Origin: Cordilura impudica
Lineage: Eukaryota > Arthropoda > Insecta > Diptera > Scathophagidae
DNA: 64,000 nucleotides
Reading direction: 5' to 3'
Assembly: GCA_963682025.1 (NCBI GenBank)
Contig: OY821517.1
Span: 107,746,972-107,810,971, forward strand
Position 1 is the first letter of the stretch. The number at the start of each line of letters is the position of its first letter. Made by a program: the position numbers and the translations under genes. Under the pieces are notes generated by a model that had not been told where the DNA came from, ran no database searches, and was given only the letters and a program-made list of their open reading frames with translations. Of the stretch, positions 33,575 through 48,290 are shown piece by piece.

Positions 33575-36500
33575 TTGCAATGGCTTTTGGACACCCGTCC
33601 AAAGCTAGCGAATGTGAGAAGGCATCCTGCCTGGAGGATAGCTGGCAGCCCCAGTACCAGGATCGGTTGCGGAAGCCTAATCAGATACTTCATCCTAAAA
33701 CTAATTGATTAACGAAACCACAACAAATGAAATAAAACGATATGATCTACCGATGACAACCTTTAGCATGAAAACACGGACAAGATTTGGAACATGGAAT
33801 GTTAGAACGCTAATGGAGGCATCACGCCTGGCTCAATTGAGCAAAGAATTTATGAATTACAACTTATTATTTTTGGGCATAAGTGAAATGAGATGGCCTG
33901 ATTCAGGAGAAACTGCAACAACAAACGGACTTCAACTTTTGTATTCTGGTAAACCCGCCAACAAAAAAGATCATCTGGTGTTGGTTTTCTTCTCTCCAGG
34001 GAAGCATATAAAGCTCTTATTAGCTGGAAACCATACTCTGACTGCATAATCGCCATTAGATTACGCACACGCGCCAGAAACCTTACATGCATCCAATGTT
34101 ATGCGCCTACAGAAGTCTCCGATTTTGACGTGAAAGAAGAATTCTATAGCCTTCTTGATCGAGCAATCACATCTTCAAATCGTGGTGATATACTGGTAGT
34201 AATGGGCGACTTCAATGCTCAAATAGGCTCAGATAACACCGGCCTGGAAAGTATCATGGGTGTACACGGCTTGGGCCAAAGATCCGAAAACGGGGAATTA
34301 TTTATGAATATGTGCGCAGAAAATAATCTGGTAATAGGGGGCACACTGTTCCCACACAAACCAATACACAAAATAACATGGGTATCACCCGACCATGTTA
34401 CAGAGAACCAAATAGACCCTATAGCTATATCTAGAAAATGGCGTGGTTCTTTGTTGGATGTGCGAAATAAAAGAGGTGCTGACGTAGCCAGTGACCATCA
34501 TCTACTCATCACAAGTGTGCGCATAAAGATAGCGGCTATAAAAAAGAACGACCCACGTATATCTAAGAGATTCGATGTTAGTAGACTGAAAATCCCATCC
34601 GTCGCATCGAACTTTTCTAATGCCATAAATGAATCGTTGACGTCAACACCTCAAGATCAACGAAGGGATTGGAAAGTTAAAAAAATATACTAGTGAATGC
34701 TGCCACAGAACATATAGGTCTCAAAGAAAATAAACGTAAAGAATGGCTATCTGAAGAATGGCTATCTGAAGAGACATGGACTCTGCAAAAACGCGAAGTG
34801 AAAAGTCTTCAAAACCAACATGCAAGTCTAGATCGTAAAGTAAAACGCAGTGCCCGCAAAGACAAACGCGCATGGACGAATGCCATAGCCGAAGAGGCTC
34901 AAGCAGCGGCAGAGACGAACCGCACCAGTGACTTGTACCGACTCATCAAGAAGTTATCAAGTAACAACTACTCAGTCACAGGTAAACCAGTGGAAGACAA
35001 CTCTGGCACACTAATCACGTCCAAAGATGAACAGCTTGAACTTTGGGCTACACACTTCTCTGAAATGTTCACCCCACGCCCACAAGAAACTGCACCTATA
35101 TGTAGCTGCATCAATCACAACACACGATCAAATATCAGTATTACCCCTCTAGTAATATCTGAGATTGTACAAGCCGTAAAAGCGCTTAAAAACAACAAAA
35201 GTCCGACAACATATCTCCAGAGCTCCTTAAGTTAAACTCCAGAACGAGCGCAGAACTTATTTTTCCCATTATTGAGGAAATCTGGTTATCAGAGACAATT
35301 CCAGACGAGCTAAATGAAGGTATTATAGTGAAGATCCCCGAGAAGGGCGACTTAACAAATCGTAACAACTTGCGGGGCATCACACTATTAAGTATGATCA
35401 ATAAAGTTTTAGCCCACGTTATAACTAAGAGGTTATCGGACTCTTTAATGCCAGATTTAAGAAGACAACAGGCTGGGTTTTGCCCCAAAAAGTCATGCGT
35501 TTATTACATTAACTTACTAAGAGTAATAGTAGAGCAGTCAGTTGAATGGCGATCTCCTCTTTACCTTATATTTATCGATTTTGAAAAGGCATTTGACACC
35601 CTGGCACATGATGTGATTTGGAATGCTCTTGAGTGTAAAGGCGTCCCACGTAAACTTATCCAACTTATAAAATGCCTATACACAGGAGCAAGTTGCCAAA
35701 TTCTACACGATGGCATGCTTAGCCGTAAGATTGAGGTTGGTACAGGCATTCGTCAAGGGTGTGTAATGTCACCACTGCTCTTTAATATCGTGCTAGATAT
35801 TGTGATGCAGCACGCAATGGTGGGCAACCGAGGAATCGTATGGGGTTTAAACGAGCGATTAGAGGACCTCGAATACGCAGATGACATATGCCTCCTTTCT
35901 CACAGCCACACTGATATGTCCACAAAATTGAAACGACTTATAAACATATCAGAGAAGGCGGGGCTCAATATAAATATAAAAAAGACAAAAGTCATGCGTA
36001 TTAACGCCGAAAACGTAAATTCCTTCCTGGTAAATAATGAAACTTTAGAAGAAGTCGATACATTCTGCTATCTTGGAGCCATTATCAATCGAACTGGAGG
36101 ATCTAGCGAAGATATTGCTAGTCGAATAAAAAAGGGCACACAATCCTTTGGTCTGCTCAATAAAGTGTGGAAATCGTCCACAATATCACGTCGTATTAAA
36201 ATTAATATATTCAACTCCAACGTAAAATCAACGTTGTTATATGGATGCGAAACTTGGAACGCTGCCTCCTGAGACATTAAATCCTTCCAAGTTTTCGTTA
36301 ACAAATGTCTTCGAAGAATTCTACGAATCTTCTGGCCACGAACTATTTCGAACATCAACCTGTGGCGCGAAACAATGCAAACACCGCTGCGCGTAGAAAT
36401 ACAGAGAAGAAAGTGGAATTGGATCGGACATACACTCCGCAAACAACCGTCCGATATTGCCCGAAATGCTATTGAATGGAACCCTCAAAGAAGTCGTAGA

Positions 36501-36650
36501 ACAGGGCGACCAGCTCACACGTGGCGAAGACAAATCGACTCCGAGATAAGAAAAATGCGTAAAAGCTGGAGCGAAGTAAAAAACATAGCGATTGATAGAT
36601 CTGAGTAGAGGAAGTTTGTTGAGGCCATATGCTCCTTATAGGATCGAAGG

Positions 36651-36653
<3 letters not shown>
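33575..36653 (+). mobile_element. RTE-clade LINE, nearly full length
   Basis: Begins with a GC-richer 5' UTR (GGCTTTTGGACACCCGTCCA, GATAGCTGGCAGCCCCAGTA) and carries one long broken ORF with endonuclease and RT. The 3' UTR is only about 45 bp and runs straight into an AT repeat (36651-36691); very short 3' UTRs and simple-repeat tails are typical of RTE elements. Codon composition is less AT-rich than the surroundings, as expected for a recent insertion. Confidence 0.8.
33705..36608 (+). pseudogene. RTE endonuclease-reverse transcriptase
   Basis: Frame pieces: 33705-34049 (TRFGTWNVRTLMEASRLAQL, GISEMRWPDSGE), about 34030-34693 (CIQCYAPTEV, VVMGDFNAQIGSDN, IGGTLFPHKPIHKITWVSP, ENQIDPIAI, GADVASDHHLL), 34693-35235 (linker, KRSARKDKRAW), about 35210-36272 (IPEKGDLTNRNNLRGITLL, FIDFEKAFDTL, GTGIRQGCVMSPLLFNIV, LEYADDICLLSH, LLYGCETW) and, in the same frame after a single TGA at 36270, 36273-36608 (NKCLRRILRIFWPR, RRKWNWIGHTLRK, GRPAHTWRR). 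EN and RT motifs are all readable; the usual NQIDHI has P for H. Three frameshifts (about 34040, 34690, 35230) plus the TGA inactivate it. Related 'craniofacial development protein 2-like' proteins in databases are RTE-derived. Confidence 0.85.

Positions 36654-36691
<38 letters not shown>
36651..36691. repeat. (AT)n tail of the RTE element
   Basis: About 20 AT units directly at the LINE 3' end; probably grown from the element's own tail. Confidence 0.8.
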
Positions 36692-36694
<3 letters not shown>

Positions 36695-39064
36695 GAGTCT
36701 GTTTTCTTCATACACAATAATAATTGTATTGAATAGAAAAATAATTTTGGATTGATATTTAAAAAGTGTTGAATTGTGAATTGCACACAATAGATTAGCA
36801 TACCTTTAGGGTCTCTATTAAATTTCCTAGGACATGCACTCGAATTTCGAATGCTGGGATCTGCTAGTTTTTATTAGTATTATGCCGTTTTCTTTTCTTG
36901 CAAAAAATATCGCATTTTATTTGCACTTTTTTTTATCGAAACTTGTATTTTTTATATATTTTGTATTAAGAGCAACCTTATATTATACATTAATCAAAAG
37001 GTCTCAAAGTTGAGCCCTCAATCTCAAAACATTGCAGCCATTGGCTACCTTCAGGTCATACAAGTTAGCTGTAGCCATTATTTTGTAATATAAATTTGAG
37101 TTGAAGGCCTCCGAGTATTTCGCTCCTGTACACAATTAGCTTGTAATTTTAATTGTAAGTTAATTTGTAACAAGTAAAAAAGATAAAATAAAACCCCAGG
37201 CTCCATATTATGAACATAATTATCATATAGTTACATATTTTATATATTGTGAATATAAAAGTGTCATCGATATGGCGAAAAAACGCGTATTTGAATAACA
37301 TTTAGTTAAACACATTTACAGTGAACACGTTAGCATGTCTGTGGTAGATGAAGCTATTTTTCCTAAGACCATTAGCCATATGATATAACAGAATTACGAA
37401 TACACCAAGTCCGCAAAACTTCTGGAGGAATATTTTGCGTACTGAAGATTCCAAGCTCATATAGTGTACTAAGGAAAATCCGTACTCTCTTCAAATTAAG
37501 AAGAGTGTACTAAATGAATATACATGTTTAATTTTTACTTTTTATTTTGGCAAATGTCCTTACCGCACAATAGATACATACACACATATATACATATATA
37601 TGTATGTACGCATGTACGTATTATGGGTGCATCTTTTATGCGGATTAGAATTCATTTATTCGCTAAAATTGCGTTTTCATGTTGTGTTTTTGTTGTTGCT
37701 GCTTTTGTGTTCCTTTTTTATTCTTCATGTTCATTCTTTTTTCGCTGTACCATATGATGAAGTGTTTGGAGGTGGTAATGATAACACACACACATATACA
37801 CAAATGAACATAATATGTTTGCCACTGCCAGTTTTATATTCGGTTTTGTCACTTTTTTGTTAGTAGAAAACTTAGTTGAGGTCACATTAAGGATTTCAGG
37901 TAATGCCAACACACATATATGCTTTGCCAAAAACAAAAAAAAAAAAAACGTATGTACTTGTGAAAGTATGCGATTATAGGTGTGTATGAGTATATTATTC
38001 GTTAAATGCGACAAATGGAGTTTAACGTGAATTTAGAAACAATAGCGCCGTTTGGTTCCACAACTAAGTACAGAGTAGTGTATACAATGTTGTTCATCTG
38101 CCAATGACATAGCCAACTGGTAGCTGTCTTCTATATGCAATACTTTATTAATGTGGTAATTATTTTTAACTAAAAATTCGGACGACGACTGATCTGGAAA
38201 TAGCATATAGCGTAAAAAAATTTGTTTCTATAAGACTATGAATCGGGCCTAAATATATTTCAAAAATCATTACAGTGTCATTCGTAAGCCTAAATTTGAC
38301 GCTGTAAGTTAACTCTTTTTATGTAAAGCACTTCGGTAAGTTTCGAATATTTTTTTAATTTTTTGGTGGTTATAATTCAGTAACAAATAAAGTTTTTCGT
38401 TTTAAATTTTTATATTTAAAAATTAGAAAAGTATAATACTTAAAGTTGTTAACAAACCATCTCAATTTCGGCGCTTTTAAAAAACAAGATCTAAAACCTC
38501 ACAAATAAAGGCCACTTTTATACTAATGACAAAGTATGTTCACATGCGAATTGTTTCTAAAAAAATATATATAAGTTTGTGGAATTCTTATTTATTATGC
38601 GCCTGTTTTTCTATGAAAATATAATTTGTTAATCACTTGCCAAAATGCGCTTATGACTTTGGTGGTGTTTTGGTGAAACTTTTATGAAATAAATTTTAAA
38701 ATTTGTTGAAATATAAAGAAGGATGAAACCAAATCTAATACACACATTATTTAGATTTTATATTCTCTGAAGAAGTTCTAAAACAGCTGCAATGTTGGAT
38801 ATGTTTAATTTTTTAATATAATTAATTTTTTAATAGAATTATATAAACATTTGAAGGTGTTCTCATTATTAAACACAGAAAGTTTTCTTCAAGACATGCT
38901 TATTCGCTAAGAAGTTCCTGATTTTCTCCAAAAATTTGATTAAAATAATAAAATTTCTAAAACCCTTGAAACTAAACGATTGTTCCAACGTTGGTCTATG
39001 CATAGCAGCTAATATTTTTTCCGCTAACCCATTTCTTTAGAAAATTAAAATTAATCGCAGACGC
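36692..39064. other. No gene seen
   Basis: About 2.4 kb of AT-rich DNA. A word of about 35 bp at 36829-36867 (TGCACTCGAATTTCGAATGC, then CTGGGATCTGCTAGTT) has a close match at 61540-61578 (GCACTCGAATTTAGAGCGCT), so it is the end of some interspersed repeat. Alternating purine-pyrimidine tract with TACATA/CACACA at 37572-37620. Confidence 0.5.
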
Positions 39065-39461
39065 TAAATTTTGAGATTAAAAAACTTCATGCAGCAATTC
39101 GTAGCACAAGTATTCCAAAATACACCGACATGATACACCTTCTTTATGTTATGAAAGGTTTTTTTTTTATCATTATAAATATATACTCATGAAATCAGTC
39201 TGCACTTTGAAAAAAGTTGTCCGATTTTCCAAGCTAGCTATCAATTATGTTGAAAAATATTCGGGTTTTGGCATTGGTCGATTACAATCTATGAAGTTTA
39301 AGTAATTCTTCAATTAATCGATAAAGACAAAAAATCAAAATATTACTTTTTTATTAATGATAAAAAAACCTTTCATAACATAAAGAAGGTGCATCATGTC
39401 GGTGTATTTTGGAATACTTGTGCTACGAATTGCTGCATGAAGTTTTTTAATCTCAAAATTT
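39065..39461. repeat. Near-perfect 107-bp inverted repeat (hairpin)
   Basis: Arm 39065-39173 and arm 39353-39461 are inverse copies with one substitution and a T-run length change (AAACTTCATGCAGCAATTCG, ATTCCAAAATACACCGACAT on the left, their inverses on the right). Loop about 180 bp. A transcript would form a long hairpin RNA. Confidence 0.8.
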
Positions 39462-39637
39462 ATATAAAGTTCAAAATATTGCACTAATTTTTTTTACTTA
39501 AGAAGCAAAAAACAATTCAAAACTAAATAAATAAATAAGTAAATGGAAAATATTTTCTACGTTTGTTTTCCAATTGAATGTAGTTCATAAATATGAGAAG
39601 ATATTTGAGGTGTTATTTTGAAAATATTTTGAAAATA

Positions 39638-40765
39638 GCACAAATGTAAAAAGTCTTTGTTTGACAAAAAGGACCGTTTTATTACAACATATTCTATTTA
39701 ATTTTCTTAAAAGCATTAATGTTAAACGTATCATTAAAAAAATTAATGCTCCTTGCAGGAGTAAAAGGAACATATATATATATATATATTAATGATAAAC
39801 AAAATGCCGTTGGGAAATGAACTAAGTGAACTCGAAAAAATTAAAATGTTACACATTGTCCGAAACTGAAGCATCCAAAGTGGAAATTGCATTTCGAGTC
39901 AGCAGAAGTCGAAGGGTTGTTTATAATAATTTGAAAAATACTGTAAATTATGCCAAAAATTAAACCAGTGATAAAAAAAGTTGAATATAGAAAACAAAGC
40001 TGTACCCAACTTGATGGATACGTTTCCAAAAAATATGTAAAACGACCAATTGGAATGTTCTTAAATTTTGCAAACGTACTCATAGACAAGCACTGAAGAA
40101 AATTTCTTATATTTTGAAACGTAATATTAATGCACGGTTGAAATTTTTCAAAAATAACATAAGTATAAAATTGGTTAAATTTTAAATGCTTAATGTTGTG
40201 TTAGAGTATAAATACTTTATTTGCTTTCTTTTAAAAAATAGTTTTGTCAACGTTTACTTGGGGTGCGTTTACTGGAGTTCTATATCGTGTCAACCAATAT
40301 GTGGATTACTTCCAAGCAGTTTGTTGTTATTTTGACATGTATGTACAGAAAAAATTTATATTTTCCAGCAACATAATGCAGCTTGTTATGCCAGAAAACT
40401 CACAAAACAATGGTTAAGCTCGAACGACGTCGTTGATTTGGAATGGCCCGCTTGCTCTCCTGATAGTAACCCCAAAGAAAACGTATCGAGAATTCTGGTC
40501 AGGAGATTTTATGATGATAATCTTTAATCGGTGGAGAGAATAGCTAAGGACTTCAATTTTAAAAGAGTGTGAAGCATTTGATCAAAGTTTTATGAGAAAA
40601 TTAATAAGTTCTATGAAAAATTTAATATCTCATTGCACTAAAACAAAAGATGGTGTTGCAAATTATTAAGTTGATGCCAATTTTTATTATTTTTGTTATT
40701 TCTGTTAAAAAATAAGGGAATTGATTGTTTATTTTTCTCAAACAAAGACTTTTTGGCATTTGTTT
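39638..40765 (+). mobile_element. Tc3-like Tc1/mariner element, relic
   Basis: Flanked by TA (39636-39637, 40766-40767). Ends GCACAAATGTAAAAAGTCTT on the left and, on the minus strand, AAACAAATGCCAAAAAGTCT on the right, both followed by TTGTTTGA. Length 1.13 kb. A short AT repeat lies at 39773-39789. Confidence 0.65.
39790..40640 (+). pseudogene. Tc3-like transposase remnant
   Basis: MPLGNELSELEK (about 39803) and, after a frameshift, LSETEASKVEIAFRVSRSRRVVYNNLKN resemble the N-terminal helix-turn-helix of Tc3-type transposases. The catalytic part retains FQQHNAACYARKLTKQWL, where the usual Asp of QQDNA is His, and LEWPACSPDSNPKENV, which holds the final Glu. The region of the first Asp is deleted. 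Many stops. Confidence 0.6.
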
Positions 40766-40799
40766 TATACAAATTGAACGCTTTAATATTTATATTTAA

Positions 40800-41010
40800 G
40801 GGTTATTTGTATGGGGGCTACGTCTGAAAATGACCCAATTTTCCTCAATTTCTACACACTTTTTTTTGTGAGTACCATAAACTTACATACCAAATTTCAA
40901 TAAAATATACTTATTTTTGCGACCTGTAGTTATATTAAAATGTTTATATGGACAAACATATCGACCGACAGACAGACAGCTAGACTGAGAAGCGGATGGA
41001 GGGACATCGC
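40800..41010 (-). mobile_element. Mini-me-like relic
   Basis: GTATGGGGGCTACGTCTGAA and ACCAAATTTCAATAAAATAT then GCGACCTGTAGTT match the inner module of the family in reverse orientation. GTCY tract reduced to GACCGACAGACAGAC. No ends. Confidence 0.55.
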
Positions 41011-41592
41011 TATTCAACTATAACGTTTATGTCTATCAAAAACTCATTGATCCTTCTTTTGTATAATAACATTATTTAAAAATTTTATTTTGTATTTAAA
41101 ATTTAGTTTAATATAATCCTGATTTATATTATATAAAATCTATATAAATGGTGTTAAATAATTAGAAATACAAAATTTAATGTAATATAGTAATATGAAA
41201 AAAAAAAAAAAAACAACACATAAAAACCAAGTTTCTATTCTACTCCCTGAGTATGTAAATTAATTTGCCATAATGTAATTAAATAAACGATTGGTTGAAA
41301 ATGAAACATGTCTAGAAAAATATCTGTGCCAAAAATCACAAATTTTGCTTTGCAAAAAAGAATTGATATTAAAATTTATATTTTTGAAATTTATTAATAC
41401 TAATATTCAGTAAAAATACAAATTGAAAAATTAAATGCACTATGGTAATATAAAAAATTAAATTTTTTCTTTCGTAAAAGGAAAATGCAATCAGTACATA
41501 ATAATAGATTAAAAAGTATGGCCGTTAAATACTAAAATATTATATAATAAAGCTTTTTCTCATTATTATAATTTATTTTATTTTATTAACAA

Positions 41593-41700
41593 TCTCTGTG
41601 TAATTACATATGGGGCGTTTCATGTCAAGCGATCCAACTTTTGAAATCTCTGTGTAATTATATATGGGGCGTTTCATGTCAAGCGATCCAACTTTTGAAA
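41593..41700 (+). repeat. 54-bp tandem duplication
   Basis: Two copies, 41593-41646 and 41647-41700, differing by one base (CATATGGGGC against TATATGGGGC). Contains GGCGTTTCATGTCAAGCGAT. The surrounding 41700-42160 is AT-rich with no gene seen. Confidence 0.85.
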
Positions 41701-42166
41701 TCGATGTTATCCGATGAAATTTGTAACAACGTTAGTCCTATTGGATAGTAGTTTAGGCACAATATTCTAACAAGATCGGTCCAGAACTCTCTAAATTAGA
41801 CCCGTTCAAAATTTGACATTTTGGCCAAACAGGTGTTTTTCTCATCCATGTAACTTTCTACCTATTGTTCTTAGCAAAATTTGTCCCAAATAGATTAAAT
41901 AACTATTTTTCAATCTTTCGGAAAAAAAAATAAACAAAAAATAAAAAGACTGTTTTGACTTTTATTTGCAAAATCAAAAATTTTTTTGACTTAATTAATT
42001 TTGTTTTTAATTTTCTGATAAATTATCCGACGGTATGTAACATGCCTAACAAAAATTCCATACCTTTGACACAGTAATACCCGCAATATGTTAACCACAG
42101 GAAAAAAATCACTTTTTTCTATAGATATGTTGAAAAATTTTTTTATTTATTTGTAATAACAATTAA

Positions 42167-44618
<2,452 letters not shown>

Positions 44619-44915
44619 GGGTTAAAGGGTTAGGGTTAAAGAGGGCACTTACACCTTTCTCTTGGTGGTATACGTTTCTTGTTCCCTTTTTTCACACTAA
44701 AGTTGAAATTTGATACAAATATAATAGTTTTGTAAATATTTCAGAACACCCCTAATGTTAAACGGTAGGGTTGTAACCTCTTACAACAGCTAAAGACTGC
44801 AATCCTGTCAACTTTGTAAAGACGACCGCAGGTCGTTATCGATGACAACTTGCGAGTAGTAACCATTTATTTTTGATAAAAAAAAACAAAAAAAATCACC
44901 CTCTTCTGAAATTAA
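44619..44915. other. Spacer; GGGTTA-like words at its start
   Basis: GGGTTAAAGGGTTAGGGTTA follows the AAT tract directly (44619-44638). Three units only; no gene after it. Confidence 0.5.
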
Positions 44916-45707
44916 AACAAGTAAGAAAATTATAGTCGGTCTAGACCGACTATACGATACCCTATACCATGCGTTTAGAAACCCTATCTCTTAGGCTCAA
45001 CTAACTGGACATTGAAAATAAGCAAAAACCAAATTTGAGTGGGATTTTTATTAATTTTTTTTGGCTGCATATATGAAAAAGTTCATATCGGATGCTATCT
45101 CTATAAAGGGACTAGGTCCAAAAATGGACCGATCCTGATCATGTTTGGTAAAGTCTCTTGTATTTTGCAAAAATATATACAAACAAAATTTGAGAAGAAT
45201 CAGTGCAATATATTTGTTTTTAATAGATTTAAGTGAAGATCGGGAAGCAGCTCTATATGGGGTCAAAGGGAGCATTTTTGGACTACTCATTAGTGGATGT
45301 AATGAAGGCATACAAACCCAATTTGAGTAAGATCTATATGACAATTTGGATCTTATGGCAATTTATGTCGATTTCATATGGGTAATTTGTATGGGGGCTA
45401 GGTCTGAACATGGACCGATTCTCACCAATTTCAATAGCGTTCATCCCATGGCCGATAAAAGCTTATATACCAAAGTTCATCATAATATATTCATATTTGC
45501 GACCTGCAGTTTGATTACAAGCTTTACATGGACACACAGACGGACGGACGGACGGACGGACGGACGGACATTGTTAAATCAACTCAGAAAGTGATTCTGA
45601 TTCGATCGGTATAATTAAAGATGGGTCTAGGTCAAATATTTTTGGTTGTTACAAACAGCAGCACAAAGTCATTATACCCAAACCACATAGTGGTATAGGG
45701 TATAAAA
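44916..45707 (-). mobile_element. Mini-me/DINE-1-like element, copy 4
   Basis: Full-length reverse-oriented copy: starts AACAAGTAAGAAAAT with the perfect hairpin, GTCY tract at 45539-45569 (as GGAC units), ends with the intact 5' stem (CCACATAGTGGTATAGGGTA). Confidence 0.85.
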
Positions 45708-46959
45708 ACAGTTGAGTTCGACAGCATTCCACGTCCACAATTAGCAGTAGTTTAACCTATTTTTTTTTCGCTACTTTAATCTAGAGATATTGGCAACAAA
45801 ACGACGTTATAATTTAAAAAACCAGTGACAAAAAAATTAGACTTTTGGGCAATGAAATCAAAATTTCAAATATAGTGCCACACTTATAACAGATGCGGAT
45901 AAATGAAATAGATCATGGCTAACTGATAATACCGTAAGATTTTGTATGTAAATTTAATGGTATATATTTTAGTACGTCAACAGATTCAATGCCAGAAAAC
46001 AGTGTCCTAATCAGAATGTCGGAAATGACATTCATATAGCAAGGTTTCAACTACCAGAGACTAATAATATTACTTAATATATTACTGTGTTTCAATAGTA
46101 TTTGTTGTATATATAAATTATATAATTTGATATAAATATCTTTAAGTTGGAAAAACCGCTTTTTTTTGAGATATTGATAAATATAATCAGCTTTTCAAGT
46201 TAGTTTTATGAATACTTGATTTAATACCAATGCAAAAAATTATATCTATTATAATAAAAAATAATTCTCTAAACTAAGAATTCTAAATGAGGATATAAGA
46301 TCAGAATTTGTCAGATTTGAGCCAAATTCAGCTTATATTCGAAAATTTTTGCCTTAAAACTATTTATAATACTAAAGGATTTATTTTGCTTTCAGAAACG
46401 TTAATAAAATGTTAACGACTACAAAAACGTTGGCATTTTAACAATGTTTGACAACGAAAGAAAAACAGCTAAGTGTAATTTCATAACAAATGACATTTAA
46501 TTTAAGCAAATATCACGAATTGAACAAAAACCATTTAGAGCAACTGCTGTTATTACCGTTGAGTTTTCTCATTCGGGTGCTGCAAACAAAAATAAAGAAA
46601 CAAAAATAAGGCTCTAAAAAGAATTAAAAAAAGTGGAAAACAATATAAACAGTAAAACTACACATAAGTAATAAACCAAAAATTTTACTTCCATACAGAT
46701 ATCTGTATAAAAACCATTGAAACAAAGCGAGGACACCATACCGTACGATACGTGGAGCTATATTTTCGAGAAGGTTTAGTTGTGTTCACAAAACTAGCAG
46801 CATTTTGAATCACTCTTTTTATTTGTTTATTTTTTTTCCTTTAATTTTAGATATGTTGTTGAAAAATTGTCGCGTTTTGATAAGAAAGAAATTATTCAGG
46901 TATTCTTACTGTAGTCAAAGTAAAAAAATTTAAGAAAATTATGGTCTTTGATCCAACTT
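45708..46959. other. No gene seen
   Basis: AT-rich. A 48-bp stretch at 46852-46899 between a TTTTAG and a GTATTC can be read as an exon (YVVEKLSRFDKKEIIQ), but no supporting neighbour exon or start was found. Confidence 0.4.
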
Positions 46960-47285
46960 TGCCGAGGCAATAACCAGATATAGAAAAACTGGGATTAACC
47001 AAATTTTAGTGCTATTGTTATTTGTTTGTGGCATTCAGACTTGAACTTGGACTAGGTCAAAAACTGGAACGATAATGACCATATTTCGTGAAGTCACTTA
47101 TTTTCCCCAAAAACTTACATAGACCAAATTTGAAATATTTAGGGTTTCGTAGATTTATGTACATAGTGACCGGGGATCAGTTTTATATGGGGCCTATGAC
47201 TAAAAATGATCCTACAGACTTTATTTTTGGACTATTGATTAGCAGATTTAATTCACACATATACACTAAATTTTGCCGATATACA
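46960..47285 (-). mobile_element. Mini-me-like relic
   Basis: GGACTAGGTCAAAAACTGGA, GTGAAGTCACTTATTTTCCC and ATGGGGCCTATGACTAAAAA follow the module order of the family in reverse, strongly diverged; both ends lost. Confidence 0.55.
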
Positions 47286-47399
47286 CATTACATTGAGTGA
47301 CAACAAAATGGAAACTTTTATAAATTTATATATTTGAATGTTTTATTTATTTAAATAATCTAACCCATAAAAACAAAATTATTATTAAAACTTTTTATT

Positions 47400-47788
47400 T
47401 CCTTGTGCATATGCGTGACTATATTAAAATTAATCTTTGGCCACAACAAGTCTATGGACCAAGTTTCGGATTGATTGGATGAGGGGAAATGGGGCTTATA
47501 TCACTCCGTGACTGTACGTGACTATGCGTGACTGTGCGTGACTATGTCAAAGTTAATCTTTTTTCACAGCAAGTTTATGGACCAAGTTTGAGACCGATCG
47601 GATGAGGGGGAAATGACATTTAGATTACTCCGTGACTATGCGTGACTCTGCGTGACTAGCCCAAAATGAATCTATAGTCACAACAAGACTAATGACCAAG
47701 TTTTAGATCAGTTGGATAAGGGGGAATGGGGTTGCTCACGACAAACCGACAGACATAGAGTATGAGTGAAAAGAAAGAAAGAGTTTAT
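47400..47788 (-). repeat. TCACG-module repeat, copy 2
   Basis: Inverse of the element at 3468-3972: about three modules with GTGACTATGCGTGACTGTGC, CCAAGTTT...GATCGGATGAGGGGGAAAT, ending in ACCGACAGACATAGAGTATGAG and AAAGAAAGAAAGAG. Modules are better conserved than in copy 1. Confidence 0.7.
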
Positions 47789-47929
47789 AAATAAAAAATA
47801 ATAACATAAAATAACTTAACTTAAGAAAAAATATGAAATTTCAAGGTATTAATTTTTATGGTGCTGACAAAATAATGGAAACCTTTTATTATTTTTTTTT
47901 TTTTCACTTTTATATTATTGTACGAGGCA

Positions 47930-48290
47930 TCTTAATTCTAACCCGAAGCAGTTTGGCTTGTCTTCAGGAGATTAACTAAACATCCATCTTATATAATTTT
48001 TCGCATTGCGGGTGTAAAAAAAATATTCTTTAATACGTTTTAGAAAAATATTTTTTCCATAGTTATTGTAATACCGTTCGACTTTAGATCTTCTTTGCAC
48101 TTAACGTCTTATGTTGTGACAATTCTCGATTAATTTCTGTACAGTGGTTTTTTGTTGAGCTAATACGACCTGAATTGGATTTATGTTGAGTACACGAAGA
48201 TCTTTGGCAAGGTTTTCGAGAGCTGGAGTCCTGCGGCTAACTTTGTTGCAGTAACTGTTGCATCAATATTTGTTGAGCTTCCCTAATTTT
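47930..48290 (-). pseudogene. Tc1-like transposase remnant, N-terminal part
   Basis: Minus strand: PALENLAKDLRVLNINPIQV, TTVQKLIENCHNIRR, RRSKVERYY.NYGKNIFLKR, AKNYIRWMFS, in the order HTH, linker, approach to the first catalytic Asp seen in Tc1-type proteins. Frame-broken. GACAAAATAATGGAAACCTT at 47866 looks like a Tc1 family end. Confidence 0.45.

Noticed and set aside
36469..36801. Minus-strand ORFs over the AT repeat (…YIYIYIYIY…)
   Set aside because: Antisense to the RTE ORF and built from the dinucleotide repeat.
36829..36867. CTAG|T ends at 855-859, 36864-36868 and 61574-61578 as Helitron 3' ends
   Set aside because: No consistent hairpin is visible and CTAGT is short; two of them are clearly related to each other, but not enough to name an element.
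46780..46899. Possible host exon pair joined by a 70-nt intron (…YVVEKLSRFDKKEIIQ)
   Set aside because: No start codon, a stop just upstream and a weak donor; short splice-flanked frames are common by chance in AT-rich DNA.
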